Shown: positions 1-5,489, counted from the first letter of the stretch. The stretch is DNA of 6,575 bases from an uncultured Eubacterium sp. (GCA_946611445.1 CAMODP010000103.1:1-6575), one strand, 5' to 3'. The notes: generated by a model from the sequence alone, not told the origin. Numbers and translations are program-made.

Positions 1-788
1 GGCAGCTCCGGCGGATCCAGGATCTCTACAGGCGCCGTTTCCGGCACGGTTTTTATCCTGGTGTTTCTCTGAAAGAGCGGATACCGCAGGAAATGCCGGT
101 CAACATGGTTGAAATACGGGAGTCCCCGCACCCGGATTCCGTTATTGCGGTCTGTGTGAAGGGAATGACCGTCATAGTAAAAACTGTATTCTGCCAGTGC
201 AAGGAAATCTCCCGGCCCGGCGGTGATACGTGATTCTTTGCGGCGAACGCCGTTGTGAAGTATTCCGTGATCGGTATGGCAGACAAGGATTTCCAGCAGG
301 CCTTTCCCTGCAGTAACCTCCAGTCTGTCATGTCGGATGTGTGTGCTGAACAGCTGAATGCTGTCCGACTCGGCAGTTCCGATTGAAAACGAAGACCCGG
401 GCGGGATCCTGATCTCAAACCCGTACTGCCTCTCTCTGTAATCAAAACAAATGGTATACAGGAACCGCAGCAGCTCTTTTCCGGAATGCCCGCAGCACAG
501 GGCTGCTTCTGTCCCGTGTGCCAGCTTCAGATAATATTTCCTGCTGACGTCGCCTGCAGTGTTCATAAAGACATTTTCAGAGCACTGCAGGGCATATCCG
601 GGTCCGTCCCGTACCATCTCCAGCGTGAAGGGCTCGGAAAAGAGCTCCCTCTGAAGCTGTACGGCCGTATCAGGACCCGACCCGATCCGCAGCCTTTCGG
701 TGCCGGGCGGAATTTCTATTTCCCGGAAAAACCGGTCATTGTACAGCTGTATGCTGTATCGCGTCTCTCTCATATTCGTCATGCTCAT
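1..788 (-). CDS. essC: Type VII secretion ATPase EssC/YukBA, N-terminal part (3' end beyond window)
   Basis: Partial gene: 262 codons are open from the ATG at 788 to the left edge with no stop. EssC is the membrane-anchored FtsK/SpoIIIE-like motor of the T7SSb system, exporting WXG100/LXG substrates; family members run to about 1,300-1,500 residues, so only the cytosolic N-terminus is here. Two FHA-like beta-sandwich domains are visible, at about residues 11-115 (RYSIQLYN, then LRIGSGPD) and 122-218 (FSIGTAESDSI, ILHNGVRR, GPGDFLAL). They are followed by FQRNTRIKTVPE and VEILDPPEL at 239-262, matching the RSPRI...I.PP linker that precedes the transmembrane pair in EssC. The canonical phosphothreonine-binding Arg and Ser/His are not apparent, as in other degenerate EssC FHA domains. 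Alternative ATGs exist at 797, 782 and 773; none has a strong ribosome binding site, and all lie inside the upstream gene, suggesting translational coupling. The ATPase domains cannot be checked here. Confidence 0.82.
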   Translation of the reverse strand, partial: MSMTNMRETRYSIQLYNDRFFREIEIPPGTERLRIGSGPDTAVQLQRELFSEPFTLEMVRDGPGYALQCSENVFMNTAGDVSRKYYLKLAHGTEAALCCGHSGKELLRFLYTICFDYRERQYGFEIRIPPGSSFSIGTAESDSIQLFSTHIRHDRLEVTAGKGLLEILVCHTDHGILHNGVRRKESRITAGPGDFLALAEYSFYYDGHSLHTDRNNGIRVRGLPYFNHVDRHFLRYPLFQRNTRIKTVPETAPVEILDPPEL

Positions 789-1044
789 TGCCGGCATCTC
801 TCAGATAAACAATCGTGCCGTCTCTGACGCCCCATTCTCTCAGCGTCCGGCTGCCGTGCAGAAGCGCTATGGGGTTCTCGCAGCGGACGAAGCCGTTCCC
901 CGGTCCGCAGCTGCCCGGTCCCTGACAGAACATCTCTCCCAGCGCCCGGATCAGTTCATCCGCCGGCAGATCCAGAGGCACTTCCAGATCCGTCAGCGCC
1001 CGGCTGCCGCCGGACTTCAGAATGCATACCGCTGTCTCCTTCAT
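736..1044 (-). CDS. YukD/EsaB-like ubiquitin-fold protein of type VII secretion locus
   Basis: 102 residues with a ubiquitin-like pattern. A first beta hairpin (ETAVCILKSGG...LEVPLDLPAD, 3-29) leads to a helix (DELIRALGEMF, 29-39). A Gly/Cys-rich loop (40-51) is followed by NPIALLHGSRTLREWGVRDGT and IVYL (57-81), which resembles the C-terminal strand pair of YukD/EsaB, where '...L..CGI.DGD.L.I' is typical. YukD/EsaB is a small cytosolic accessory component of T7SSb whose exact role is unsettled. The start is set at the ATG at 1044 because GAGGTGG (1054-1060) lies 9 nt upstream and the domain begins right there. An in-frame ATG at 1074 has no such site and would add ten residues. The acidic tail (NEHDEYERDA, 86-95) is encoded where the next gene begins, in another frame. 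Placement directly before essC supports the call; the sequence match alone would be moderate. Confidence 0.72.
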   Translation of the reverse strand: MKETAVCILKSGGSRALTDLEVPLDLPADELIRALGEMFCQGPGSCGPGNGFVRCENPIALLHGSRTLREWGVRDGTIVYLRDAGNEHDEYERDAIQHTAVQ

Positions 1045-1053
1045 GCCGAATTT

Positions 1054-1060
1054 CCACCTC
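1054..1060 (-). promoter_or_regulatory. Ribosome binding site deciding the yukD-like start
   Basis: GAGGTGG on the minus strand, 9 nt before the ATG at 1044. The in-frame ATG at 1074 lacks any purine-rich site, so this element favours the shorter 102-residue protein. Confidence 0.7.
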
Positions 1061-1093
1061 AGATCTCCTGTCATGCGGCAAAAACAGCCTGTG

Positions 1094-1109
1094 TATCGTA
1101 TATACGATA
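1094..1109. promoter_or_regulatory. Perfect 16-bp palindrome, probable repressor operator
   Basis: TATCGTATATACGATA equals its own reverse complement. Symmetry extends imperfectly to 20 bp (1092-1111), with only the central flanking pair broken. It starts just downstream of the minus-strand -10 box (1111-1116) and covers the predicted start point near 1104, a classic place for a repressor. Even-length palindromes of this size suit a dimeric XRE/Cro-type protein, and such a gene is the divergent neighbour. That the XRE protein binds here is inference. Confidence 0.65.
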
Positions 1110-1110
1110 T

Positions 1111-1139
1111 AGTATAACGTCTCTGTGTGCTTTTGTCCA
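1111..1139 (-). promoter_or_regulatory. Sigma-A-type promoter for the yukD-essC operon
   Basis: On the minus strand, TGGACA (1134-1139) is followed by a 17-nt spacer and TATACT (1111-1116). Each hexamer matches the housekeeping consensus at five of six positions. Predicted transcription start is about 1104, giving a leader of about 60 nt before the ATG at 1044. Confidence 0.65.
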
Positions 1140-1152
1140 GTACTTTCTGGTG

Positions 1153-1181
1153 TTGCTGTACTTTTTTCCGTATGATATGAT
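1153..1181 (+). promoter_or_regulatory. Extended -10 promoter for the XRE regulator gene
   Basis: TATGAT (1176-1181) is preceded by an extended -10 TG (1173-1174) and, 17 nt upstream, by TTGCTG (1153-1158). The -35 is weak (three of six), but the extended -10 compensates. Start would be near 1188, about 50 nt before the ATG. The two promoters point outward with 13 nt between their -35 boxes. Confidence 0.55.
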
Positions 1182-1240
1182 GAATACAGGTTTTTTAAGG
1201 ATCTGTCAGGACTTTTGATTGAGACAGGAAGGAAAATACG

Positions 1241-1585
1241 ATGAGTACAAACGAATCCGCCGCTTTTGATGTCCTCGGACGCATCACAGAGCTCCGGCAG
1301 GCGCGGGGACTTTCCGTCTACCGGCTGGCCAAGCTTTCAGGACTCCCGCAGTCTACCATTGCCACATGGTACCAGAAAGGCCTGTACCCGCCCATAGACA
1401 AAATCGAAAAAGTCTGCCGGGCCATGAATGTATCCCTGGCAGAATTCTTTCATACTTCAGATGATTATTTTGTGGGAAAAGATGAAGATATGCTGTTTCT
1501 GGAAAAATGGCACAGTCTGCCTGACAAGGAGAGGAAAGCCCTCTCCGACATGCTGGACCTGCTGTCGAACCGGATCAGCAGGTGA
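1241..1585 (+). CDS. XRE-family helix-turn-helix transcriptional regulator
   Basis: 114 residues. A Cro/CI-type DNA-binding domain spans about residues 11-70: first helix LGRITELRQARG, helix-turn-helix at SVYRLAKLSG...PQSTIATWYQKG (25-47), then YPPIDKIEKVCRAMNVSLAEFF, a signature common in Clostridia XRE proteins. The short C-terminal part (80-114) is a Leu-rich helical stretch (LFLEKWHSLPDKERKALSDML) that may serve for dimerisation; there is no enzymatic or metal-binding domain. A good ribosome binding site, AGGAAGGA (1226-1233), precedes the ATG. It is divergent from the yukD-like/essC pair, with a palindromic operator between them, so it is a likely local repressor of that operon. Its 3' end overlaps the convergent sigH by 11 nt. 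The family is certain; target and signal are inferred. Confidence 0.9.
   Translation: MSTNESAAFDVLGRITELRQARGLSVYRLAKLSGLPQSTIATWYQKGLYPPIDKIEKVCRAMNVSLAEFFHTSDDYFVGKDEDMLFLEKWHSLPDKERKALSDMLDLLSNRISR
1528..1546 (-). other. GC-rich hairpin within XRE coding end, possible weak sigH terminator
   Basis: GGAGAGG (1528-1534) and CCTCTCC (1540-1546) form a perfect 7-bp stem with a 5-nt loop. Read on the minus strand it lies 28 nt past the sigH stop and is followed by TTGTC, not a true U-run. It is therefore at best a weak terminator or RNA end-protecting hairpin. It is also constrained by the XRE coding sequence, so it could be chance. Confidence 0.25.
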
Positions 1586-2180
1586 GCAGCGCCGCCACCT
1601 TTGACCGGATTCTCTGCAGGGCGTTGTCTATCGATTTCGGCGGTTTGCCGAGCGCCGTGCTGATCTGCTGGTAGTTTTCACCCTCCAGATAGAGCTTCAG
1701 GACCTGTCTCTCCATGGGACTGAGCTTTTCTTCTATTCGTTTCAGGAGGGTTCTGGCATTTTCCCGGCTGAAAAAAATGTCTTCCGGGCTTCGGACTGCG
1801 CCCAGCTGCAGGTCTCCGCCGCCTTCTTCCAGTTCGCTGATCGGCACGGACTGGTTCAGCACCTGGTGTTTTTTTCGTCCGGCCGCTTCGATCGCTGAGT
1901 ACATCTGTCTTGAGACGAGCAGCCAGGCATAGGTGAGGAATGCGGTGTCCCGGCCCGGATCGTATTCCCGGATTGCGCGGAACAGGCCCAGCATCCCCTC
2001 CTGCAGCAGATCTTCCTGGTCGCCGCCCGCCAGATAGAGCTCCCGCGCCCGGGCGAGGACCATGGGCTTGTATTTGTTGAGCAGAATATCCGCCGCGGAC
2101 TGGTCGCCGTCCCGGTAAGCCTGTACCAGCAGGCTGTCATCCGCCTCTTTTTTATTATCTGTTTTAATTTCCGCACTCAT
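1575..2180 (-). CDS. sigH: RNA polymerase sigma factor SigH (Spo0H-type)
   Basis: 201 residues, slightly short against about 218 in Bacillus subtilis. Region 2 spans about 14-105: LLVQAYRDGDQSA, KYKPMVLARA, GGDQEDLLQEGMLGLFRAIREYDP, then the DNA-melting and -10 reading stretch with RQMYSAIEAAGRKKH. Region 4 spans 151-196, ending with KSIDNALQRIRSK, the helix-turn-helix signature of SigH. There is no sigma region 1.1 or 3 and no ECF-type anti-sigma partner beside it. SigH directs transition-state and early sporulation genes in Bacillus. Position right after rlmB matches conserved synteny. The ATG at 2180 follows an in-frame TGA four codons upstream and is the only start that retains region 2, yet no convincing Shine-Dalgarno precedes it. 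The gene ends tail-to-tail inside the XRE gene. Confidence 0.93.
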   Translation of the reverse strand: MSAEIKTDNKKEADDSLLVQAYRDGDQSAADILLNKYKPMVLARARELYLAGGDQEDLLQEGMLGLFRAIREYDPGRDTAFLTYAWLLVSRQMYSAIEAAGRKKHQVLNQSVPISELEEGGGDLQLGAVRSPEDIFFSRENARTLLKRIEEKLSPMERQVLKLYLEGENYQQISTALGKPPKSIDNALQRIRSKVAALLTC

Positions 2181-2255
2181 AAATGTCTTATCTCAGCAGG
2201 ATGCTTCTGTTCTTGGCAAGATGCTTCTATGGGAAGATCTCCCATGACTTTCGGA
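2181..2255 (-). other. rlmB-sigH spacer with hairpin and direct repeat
   Basis: 75 nt where Bacillus carries yacP. It holds a hairpin ATGGGA-AGATC-TCCCAT (2229-2245, 6-bp stem) just past the rlmB stop, not followed by a U-run on the minus strand. It also holds a 9-bp direct repeat GATGCTTCT (plus-strand reading) at 2200-2208 and 2220-2228, spaced 20 nt apart. No convincing promoter or ribosome binding site is seen for sigH. Confidence 0.5.
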
Positions 2256-3020
2256 TCAGCAGGAATGTCTCTGCCGGACGGCTTCCCATGCCAGCACCCC
2301 GGCTGCCACAGAGGCGTTCAGGGAATCGATGTCTCCGTACATCGGAATCGCTGCCGTCATATCACACTTCTCACGGATCAGCCGGCTGACGCCCCGTCCC
2401 TCATTACCGATCACGATGCCCAGCGGGCCGGTCAGCTTCAGGTCATACATCCGCGTCCCGTCCATATCGGCACAGACAAACCATATCCCTTTCTGCTTCA
2501 GTTCCTCCATGGCGGAGGCCAGATTGCCGACTCTGGCGACAGGGGTGTGGCTGACGGCACCGGCTGACGCCCGCACGGCCACTGCCGTCAGGCCGGCAGA
2601 ATGGCGTTTTGAGATAATGACGCCGTGCGCGCCTGCCAGATTGGCACTGCGGATAATGGCGCCGAGGTTGTGCGGATCTTCTATTTCATCGAGCAGAAAG
2701 AGGAACGGATCCTCTCCCGCCTGCGCTGCCTTCTGCAGAATATCCTCCACAGAAGCATAATTCCAGGAAGCCGTCAGGGCAATCGCCCCCTGATGATGCC
2801 CTGTCACAGACATCTGGTTCAGCTTTTCCTTCGGGACATAGCTGATCACCGTCCCGGCCTTCCGGGCTTCTCTGGCTATCGTCATGATCATGCCGTCCTG
2901 CAGGCCCGCCTGCAGAAACAGCTTGTCGACGGTCTGTCCGGAGCGAAATGCTTCCAGAACGGCATTTCTGCCTTCCAGATGATTTTCAGAGGCTTTCCTG
3001 TGTGTTGTCGTATTATTCAA
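2256..3020 (-). CDS. rlmB: 23S rRNA (guanosine-2'-O-)methyltransferase RlmB, TrmH/SpoU family
   Basis: 254 residues, close to the 240-250 usual for the family. It transfers a methyl group from S-adenosylmethionine to a ribose 2'-OH in the peptidyl-transferase region of 23S rRNA (Gm2251 in Escherichia coli). The N-terminal substrate-binding domain (about 14-95) opens with LEGRNAVLEAFRSG. The SPOUT knot domain shows motif 1 DEIEDPHNLGAIIRSA (111-126, catalytic Asn118 and Arg124), motif 2 IVIGNEGRGVSRLI (202-215) and motif 3 IPMYGDIDSLNASVAAGV (225-242). The start codon is TTG at 3020, backed by GGGAGGAG 7 nt upstream; no ATG or GTG exists before the conserved LEGRNAVLEA block. It overlaps mrnC by 8 nt, so coupled translation is likely. 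The neighbourhood of rRNA-processing mrnC is the conserved Firmicutes arrangement. Confidence 0.96.
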   Translation of the reverse strand: MNNTTTHRKASENHLEGRNAVLEAFRSGQTVDKLFLQAGLQDGMIMTIAREARKAGTVISYVPKEKLNQMSVTGHHQGAIALTASWNYASVEDILQKAAQAGEDPFLFLLDEIEDPHNLGAIIRSANLAGAHGVIISKRHSAGLTAVAVRASAGAVSHTPVARVGNLASAMEELKQKGIWFVCADMDGTRMYDLKLTGPLGIVIGNEGRGVSRLIREKCDMTAAIPMYGDIDSLNASVAAGVLAWEAVRQRHSC

Positions 3021-3492
3021 ACCGTATCTCCTCCCGGCTGATCTGCAGGCCTGCCGCTATCAGGTCCAGCATGCGTTCCTTCCGGCCGGACAGCCAGAGG
3101 AATCCGATCACCGCCTCAAAACCGGTTGCCCGGCGGTATTCCTGAATCCCCGCGCTTCTCGCATGTGTGTTGGCCCGGGCATTTCTGCCCCGCCGGTAGA
3201 TCTGCGCCTCTTCTTCCGTCAGGAGGGGCTCCAGGATGCCGGCCATCTCTGACTGTTTTTCTGCCTTGACCAGGCTGCTCGCCTGCCTGTGCAGCCGGTG
3301 AACCGGCTGGTTGGCGCGCCGCACCAGCATGGTGCGGATTACCAGTTCATAGGCGGCGTCACCGGCATATGCCAGCGTCAGGGGCGAATACTGCCGCACC
3401 TGCGCAGTCACGGCATCTGATGCCTGTGTGTCTGCGCTGTCTGTCAGATTTTCCGCGCTGCGCGCGCGTCCGGAATCTTCTGTCACGCTCAT
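3013..3492 (-). CDS. mrnC: Mini-ribonuclease 3 (Mini-III)
   Basis: 159 residues. Mini-III is an RNase III catalytic domain without a double-stranded RNA-binding domain; in Bacillus it matures 23S rRNA ends. The RNase III signature is seen at LAYAGDAAYELVIR (40-53, metal-binding Asp45) and ATGFEAVIGFLWLSG (122-136, metal-binding Glu126). RRGRNARANTHARSA (100-114) matches the conserved Mini-III RNA-contact stretch. The first 33 residues (rich in Ser, Asp, Ala and Thr, no predicted structure) precede the domain and are about 20 longer than in Bacillus. The ATG at 3492 overlaps the cysS stop as ATGA (4 nt), typical of coupled translation. A GTG at 3504 is an alternative start adding four residues. 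Pairing with rlmB and cysS is conserved synteny. Confidence 0.94.
   Translation of the reverse strand: MSVTEDSGRARSAENLTDSADTQASDAVTAQVRQYSPLTLAYAGDAAYELVIRTMLVRRANQPVHRLHRQASSLVKAEKQSEMAGILEPLLTEEEAQIYRRGRNARANTHARSAGIQEYRRATGFEAVIGFLWLSGRKERMLDLIAAGLQISREEIRFE
3028..3035 (-). promoter_or_regulatory. Strong ribosome binding site for the TTG start of rlmB
   Basis: GGGAGGAG on the minus strand, inside the mrnC 3' end and 7 nt before TTG at 3020. It supports the unusual start codon. Confidence 0.8.
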
Positions 3493-4898
3493 GCCCGGTG
3501 CCACTTGACGCCTTCGCGCGTGTCCTCCAGCACAATGCCTGCGGCAAGCAGTTCATCACGGATTGCGTCTGCTTTCGCAAAATCCCTGGCTTTTCTGGCA
3601 GCCTGACGCTCTTCGATCTTCGCCTCGATATCCGCGTCAAGCGCCTCTTCCTTCCGTTCCGGCTTCAGCCCGAGAATGCCGCAGAGGGAAATGATTTCCT
3701 GCTGCAGCGCCCCGGCAAAAGCGCGGGAACTGTTCTCATCCGCTTCTGTATTGGCAAAGCGCACCAGATCGAAGACCGCAGCCAGCGCATCGGCCGTGTT
3801 CAGGTCATCTTCCATCGCCTCTTCAAACGCGGCGCGGAACCGTTTCATCCCTTCGAGTTTTTCCTGCTCTTCAGGCGTGCAGGCCTCTGTTCCGGCGTTT
3901 TCCGCCAGGTGCTTCAGACTGCTCACCGCATTCTCGATTCTCTCCAGAGAATTCTTCGCGGACTCCATGATCTCCGCGCTGAAATTCAGCGGGCTGCGGT
4001 AATGCGCAGACAGCATGAAGAGGCGGAGCACCTGCAGGTCATAGGCTTCGCTGATTTCTCTGACCGTGCGGAAATTTCCAAGCGATTTGCTCATCTTCCT
4101 GTTGTCAATATTCAGAAAGGCGTTGTGCAGCCAGTAGTGCGCAAATTCCACGCCGTTGGCTGCCTCACTCTGGGCGATCTCATTCTCATGATGCGGGAAG
4201 ATCAGGTCTTCCCCGCCGGCGTGAATGTCGATCGTCGCGGATCCCAGATACTTTTTCGCCATGACGCAGCATTCTGTGTGCCAGCCCGGGCGTCCGTCCC
4301 CCCAGGGGCTCTCCCAGTACGGCTCTCCCTCTTTTTTCGGCTTCCAGAGCACGAAATCCAGGGCATCCTCCTTCTCCGCCTCGCCGCTCACCTTCAGATC
4401 GCGGAAACCGGAGCGCAGGTCGTCCAGGTTCTTGTGTGAGAGCTTTCCGTAATCCCTGTCCTTCCTCGTGCGGAAATAGACAGTGCCGTCCACATTGTAG
4501 GCGTACCCCTTCTCCTCCAGGGTACGGATCAGGCTGATCATCCCGTCGATTTCTTTTGTCGCCAGCGGGTGCGTCGTGGCCGGCAGTACATTCATGCCCT
4601 CCATGTCTTTTTTGCACTCTTCAATATACCGGGTTGAAATCTCTTCCGATGTCACGCCTTCCTCATTTGCCTTGTTGATGATCTTGTCATCAACATCGGT
4701 GAAATTAGAGACGTAATTGACTTCGTACCCCTTGTACTCCATATACCGCCGGGCCGTGTCAAAAATAATCATCGGCCTGGCATTGCCGATATGGATGAGG
4801 TTGTAGACGGTCGGCCCGCAGACATACATCTTCACCTTGCCCGGTTCAAGCGGGACGAATTCCTCTTTTCTCTTTGTCATCGTATTATAAAAACGCAT
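3489..4898 (-). CDS. cysS: Cysteine--tRNA ligase (class I)
   Basis: 469 residues, normal for the monomeric enzyme that charges tRNA-Cys using ATP. In order: CGPTVYNLIHIGNARP (27-42) with the HIGH-type HIGN at 36-39 and zinc ligand Cys27; NFTDVDDKIINKA (65-77); GWHTEC (205-210, zinc ligand Cys210); FPHHENE (234-240, zinc ligands His236 and Glu240); KMSKS loop at 268-272; then the helical anticodon-binding region and a C-terminal end RARDFAKADAIRDEL-like (437-450). All active-site elements are intact. The start is the ATG at 4898, with AAGGAGG (4903-4909) just upstream. The reading frame stays open to 5045 but that part is out-of-frame ispF. It sits 31 nt after ispF, leaving no room for a T-box leader, so it should depend on an upstream promoter. 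It ends in a 4-nt overlap with mrnC. Confidence 0.98.
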   Translation of the reverse strand: MRFYNTMTKRKEEFVPLEPGKVKMYVCGPTVYNLIHIGNARPMIIFDTARRYMEYKGYEVNYVSNFTDVDDKIINKANEEGVTSEEISTRYIEECKKDMEGMNVLPATTHPLATKEIDGMISLIRTLEEKGYAYNVDGTVYFRTRKDRDYGKLSHKNLDDLRSGFRDLKVSGEAEKEDALDFVLWKPKKEGEPYWESPWGDGRPGWHTECCVMAKKYLGSATIDIHAGGEDLIFPHHENEIAQSEAANGVEFAHYWLHNAFLNIDNRKMSKSLGNFRTVREISEAYDLQVLRLFMLSAHYRSPLNFSAEIMESAKNSLERIENAVSSLKHLAENAGTEACTPEEQEKLEGMKRFRAAFEEAMEDDLNTADALAAVFDLVRFANTEADENSSRAFAGALQQEIISLCGILGLKPERKEEALDADIEAKIEERQAARKARDFAKADAIRDELLAAGIVLEDTREGVKWHRA

Positions 4899-4902
4899 AA
4901 TG

Positions 4903-4909
4903 CCTCCTT
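4903..4909 (-). promoter_or_regulatory. Consensus ribosome binding site of cysS
   Basis: AAGGAGG on the minus strand, 4 nt before the ATG at 4898. It fixes the start against a longer open frame reaching back to 5045 inside ispF. Confidence 0.85.
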
Positions 4910-4929
4910 GTTTTACGTTTTTTTCCTGT

Positions 4930-5454
4930 TCACCCTGCCATGGGGCAGCCCGGGCAGCCTGACTGCCGGTCCAGATCCTCCAGCGCCGAACGGAGGAGGC
5001 ACACCGCCTGCGCGGAGATGCCCTCCAGCCGCCCGGTAAAGCCAAGGCCCTCTTCTGTCGTCGCTTTGATATTCACCTGTTCTCTCTCCAGGCCGAGGGT
5101 CCGGGCCACATTGGAAATCATCTGTTCAATATACGGCGCGAGCTTCGGCCGCTGGGCAATGACCGTGCAGTCGATATTCTCCACCATATACCCTTTCTCT
5201 TCCAGAAGGACTCCCACTCTGGAGAGAAGGTCCAGGCTGGATGCCCCCTCATAAGCGGGATCGCTGTCCGGAAAGTGATACCCGATATCGCGCAGCGCCG
5301 CCGCGCCCAGCAGGGCGTCCATGATGGCATGCAGGGCCACATCCGCATCGGAATGGCCCAGCAGTCCTTTTTCGTAAGGAATTTCCACGCCTCCCAGAAT
5401 CAGCTTCCTGCCCTCCGCAAACCGGTGTACATCATATCCCGTTCCTATCCGCAT
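4930..5454 (-). CDS. ispF: 2-C-methyl-D-erythritol 2,4-cyclodiphosphate synthase
   Basis: 174 residues. IspF closes the cyclic diphosphate in the MEP route to isoprenoid precursors (from CDP-methylerythritol phosphate, releasing CMP); it acts as a trimer. Visible are [12 protein letters not shown] with metal ligands Asp8 and His10, [25 protein letters not shown] (32-56, His34 and metal ligand His42), HFPDSDP (60-66), and [17 protein letters not shown] (130-146). All key residues are intact. The ATG at 5454 has GGGGTGA (5460-5466) 5 nt upstream and gives the standard MRIG start; an in-frame GTG at 5463 would add three residues. The final 15 residues extend past the usual end and contain CPGC (167-170), a feature without known role. 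It lies 35 nt after the glycosyltransferase and 31 nt before cysS. ispD, its usual partner, is not in the window. Confidence 0.97.
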   Translation of the reverse strand: MRIGTGYDVHRFAEGRKLILGGVEIPYEKGLLGHSDADVALHAIMDALLGAAALRDIGYHFPDSDPAYEGASSLDLLSRVGVLLEEKGYMVENIDCTVIAQRPKLAPYIEQMISNVARTLGLEREQVNIKATTEEGLGFTGRLEGISAQAVCLLRSALEDLDRQSGCPGCPMAG

Positions 5455-5489
5455 CTCATTCACCCCGTTCCGGCGTATCCCGCCGGGAA

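Larger units (their letters stand above)
1045..1240. other. Divergent intergenic control region
   Basis: 196 nt between the yukD-like gene (minus strand) and the XRE regulator (plus strand). It is clearly richer in A/T than its flanks and holds a palindrome, two outward-facing promoters and both leaders, itemised separately. It also contains the small inverted repeat CCAG-TACTTT-CTGG (1137-1150) and two GTACTTT copies (1140-1146, 1158-1164) lying between and over the two -35 boxes. These could be extra regulator contacts. No coding potential was seen. Confidence 0.7.

Noticed and set aside
53..445. Minus-strand open frame of 130 codons
   Set aside because: It is another frame of the essC N-terminal region. 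The frame starting at 788 is longer, unbroken and gives recognisable FHA-like and linker motifs.
700..1218. Plus-strand open frame across the divergent promoter region
   Set aside because: It runs antisense to the yukD-like gene and through the A/T-rich control region, with no ribosome binding site and no recognisable domain.
2187..2219. Possible sigma-A promoter for sigH (TTGCCA and GATAAG)
   Set aside because: The spacer would be 21 nt and the -10 would lie almost at the start codon; neither is plausible.
3369..4439. Plus-strand open frame of 356 codons
   Set aside because: It lies antisense to the cysS and mrnC genes, which are unmistakable. The product has no recognisable domain and is a by-product of GC-rich codon use.
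4899..4929. T-box leader for cysS
   Set aside because: Only 31 nt separate ispF and cysS, far too short for a T-box riboswitch.
4899..5045. 49-residue N-terminal extension of cysS
   Set aside because: The extension is Arg/Trp-rich out-of-frame ispF sequence. A consensus ribosome binding site sits directly before the ATG at 4898, and the family starts there.
5467..5489. Small hairpin between glycosyltransferase and ispF
   Set aside because: The CGGCG/CGCCG stem has a bulge, is not followed by a U-run and merges into the ispF ribosome binding site, so it is not a terminator.
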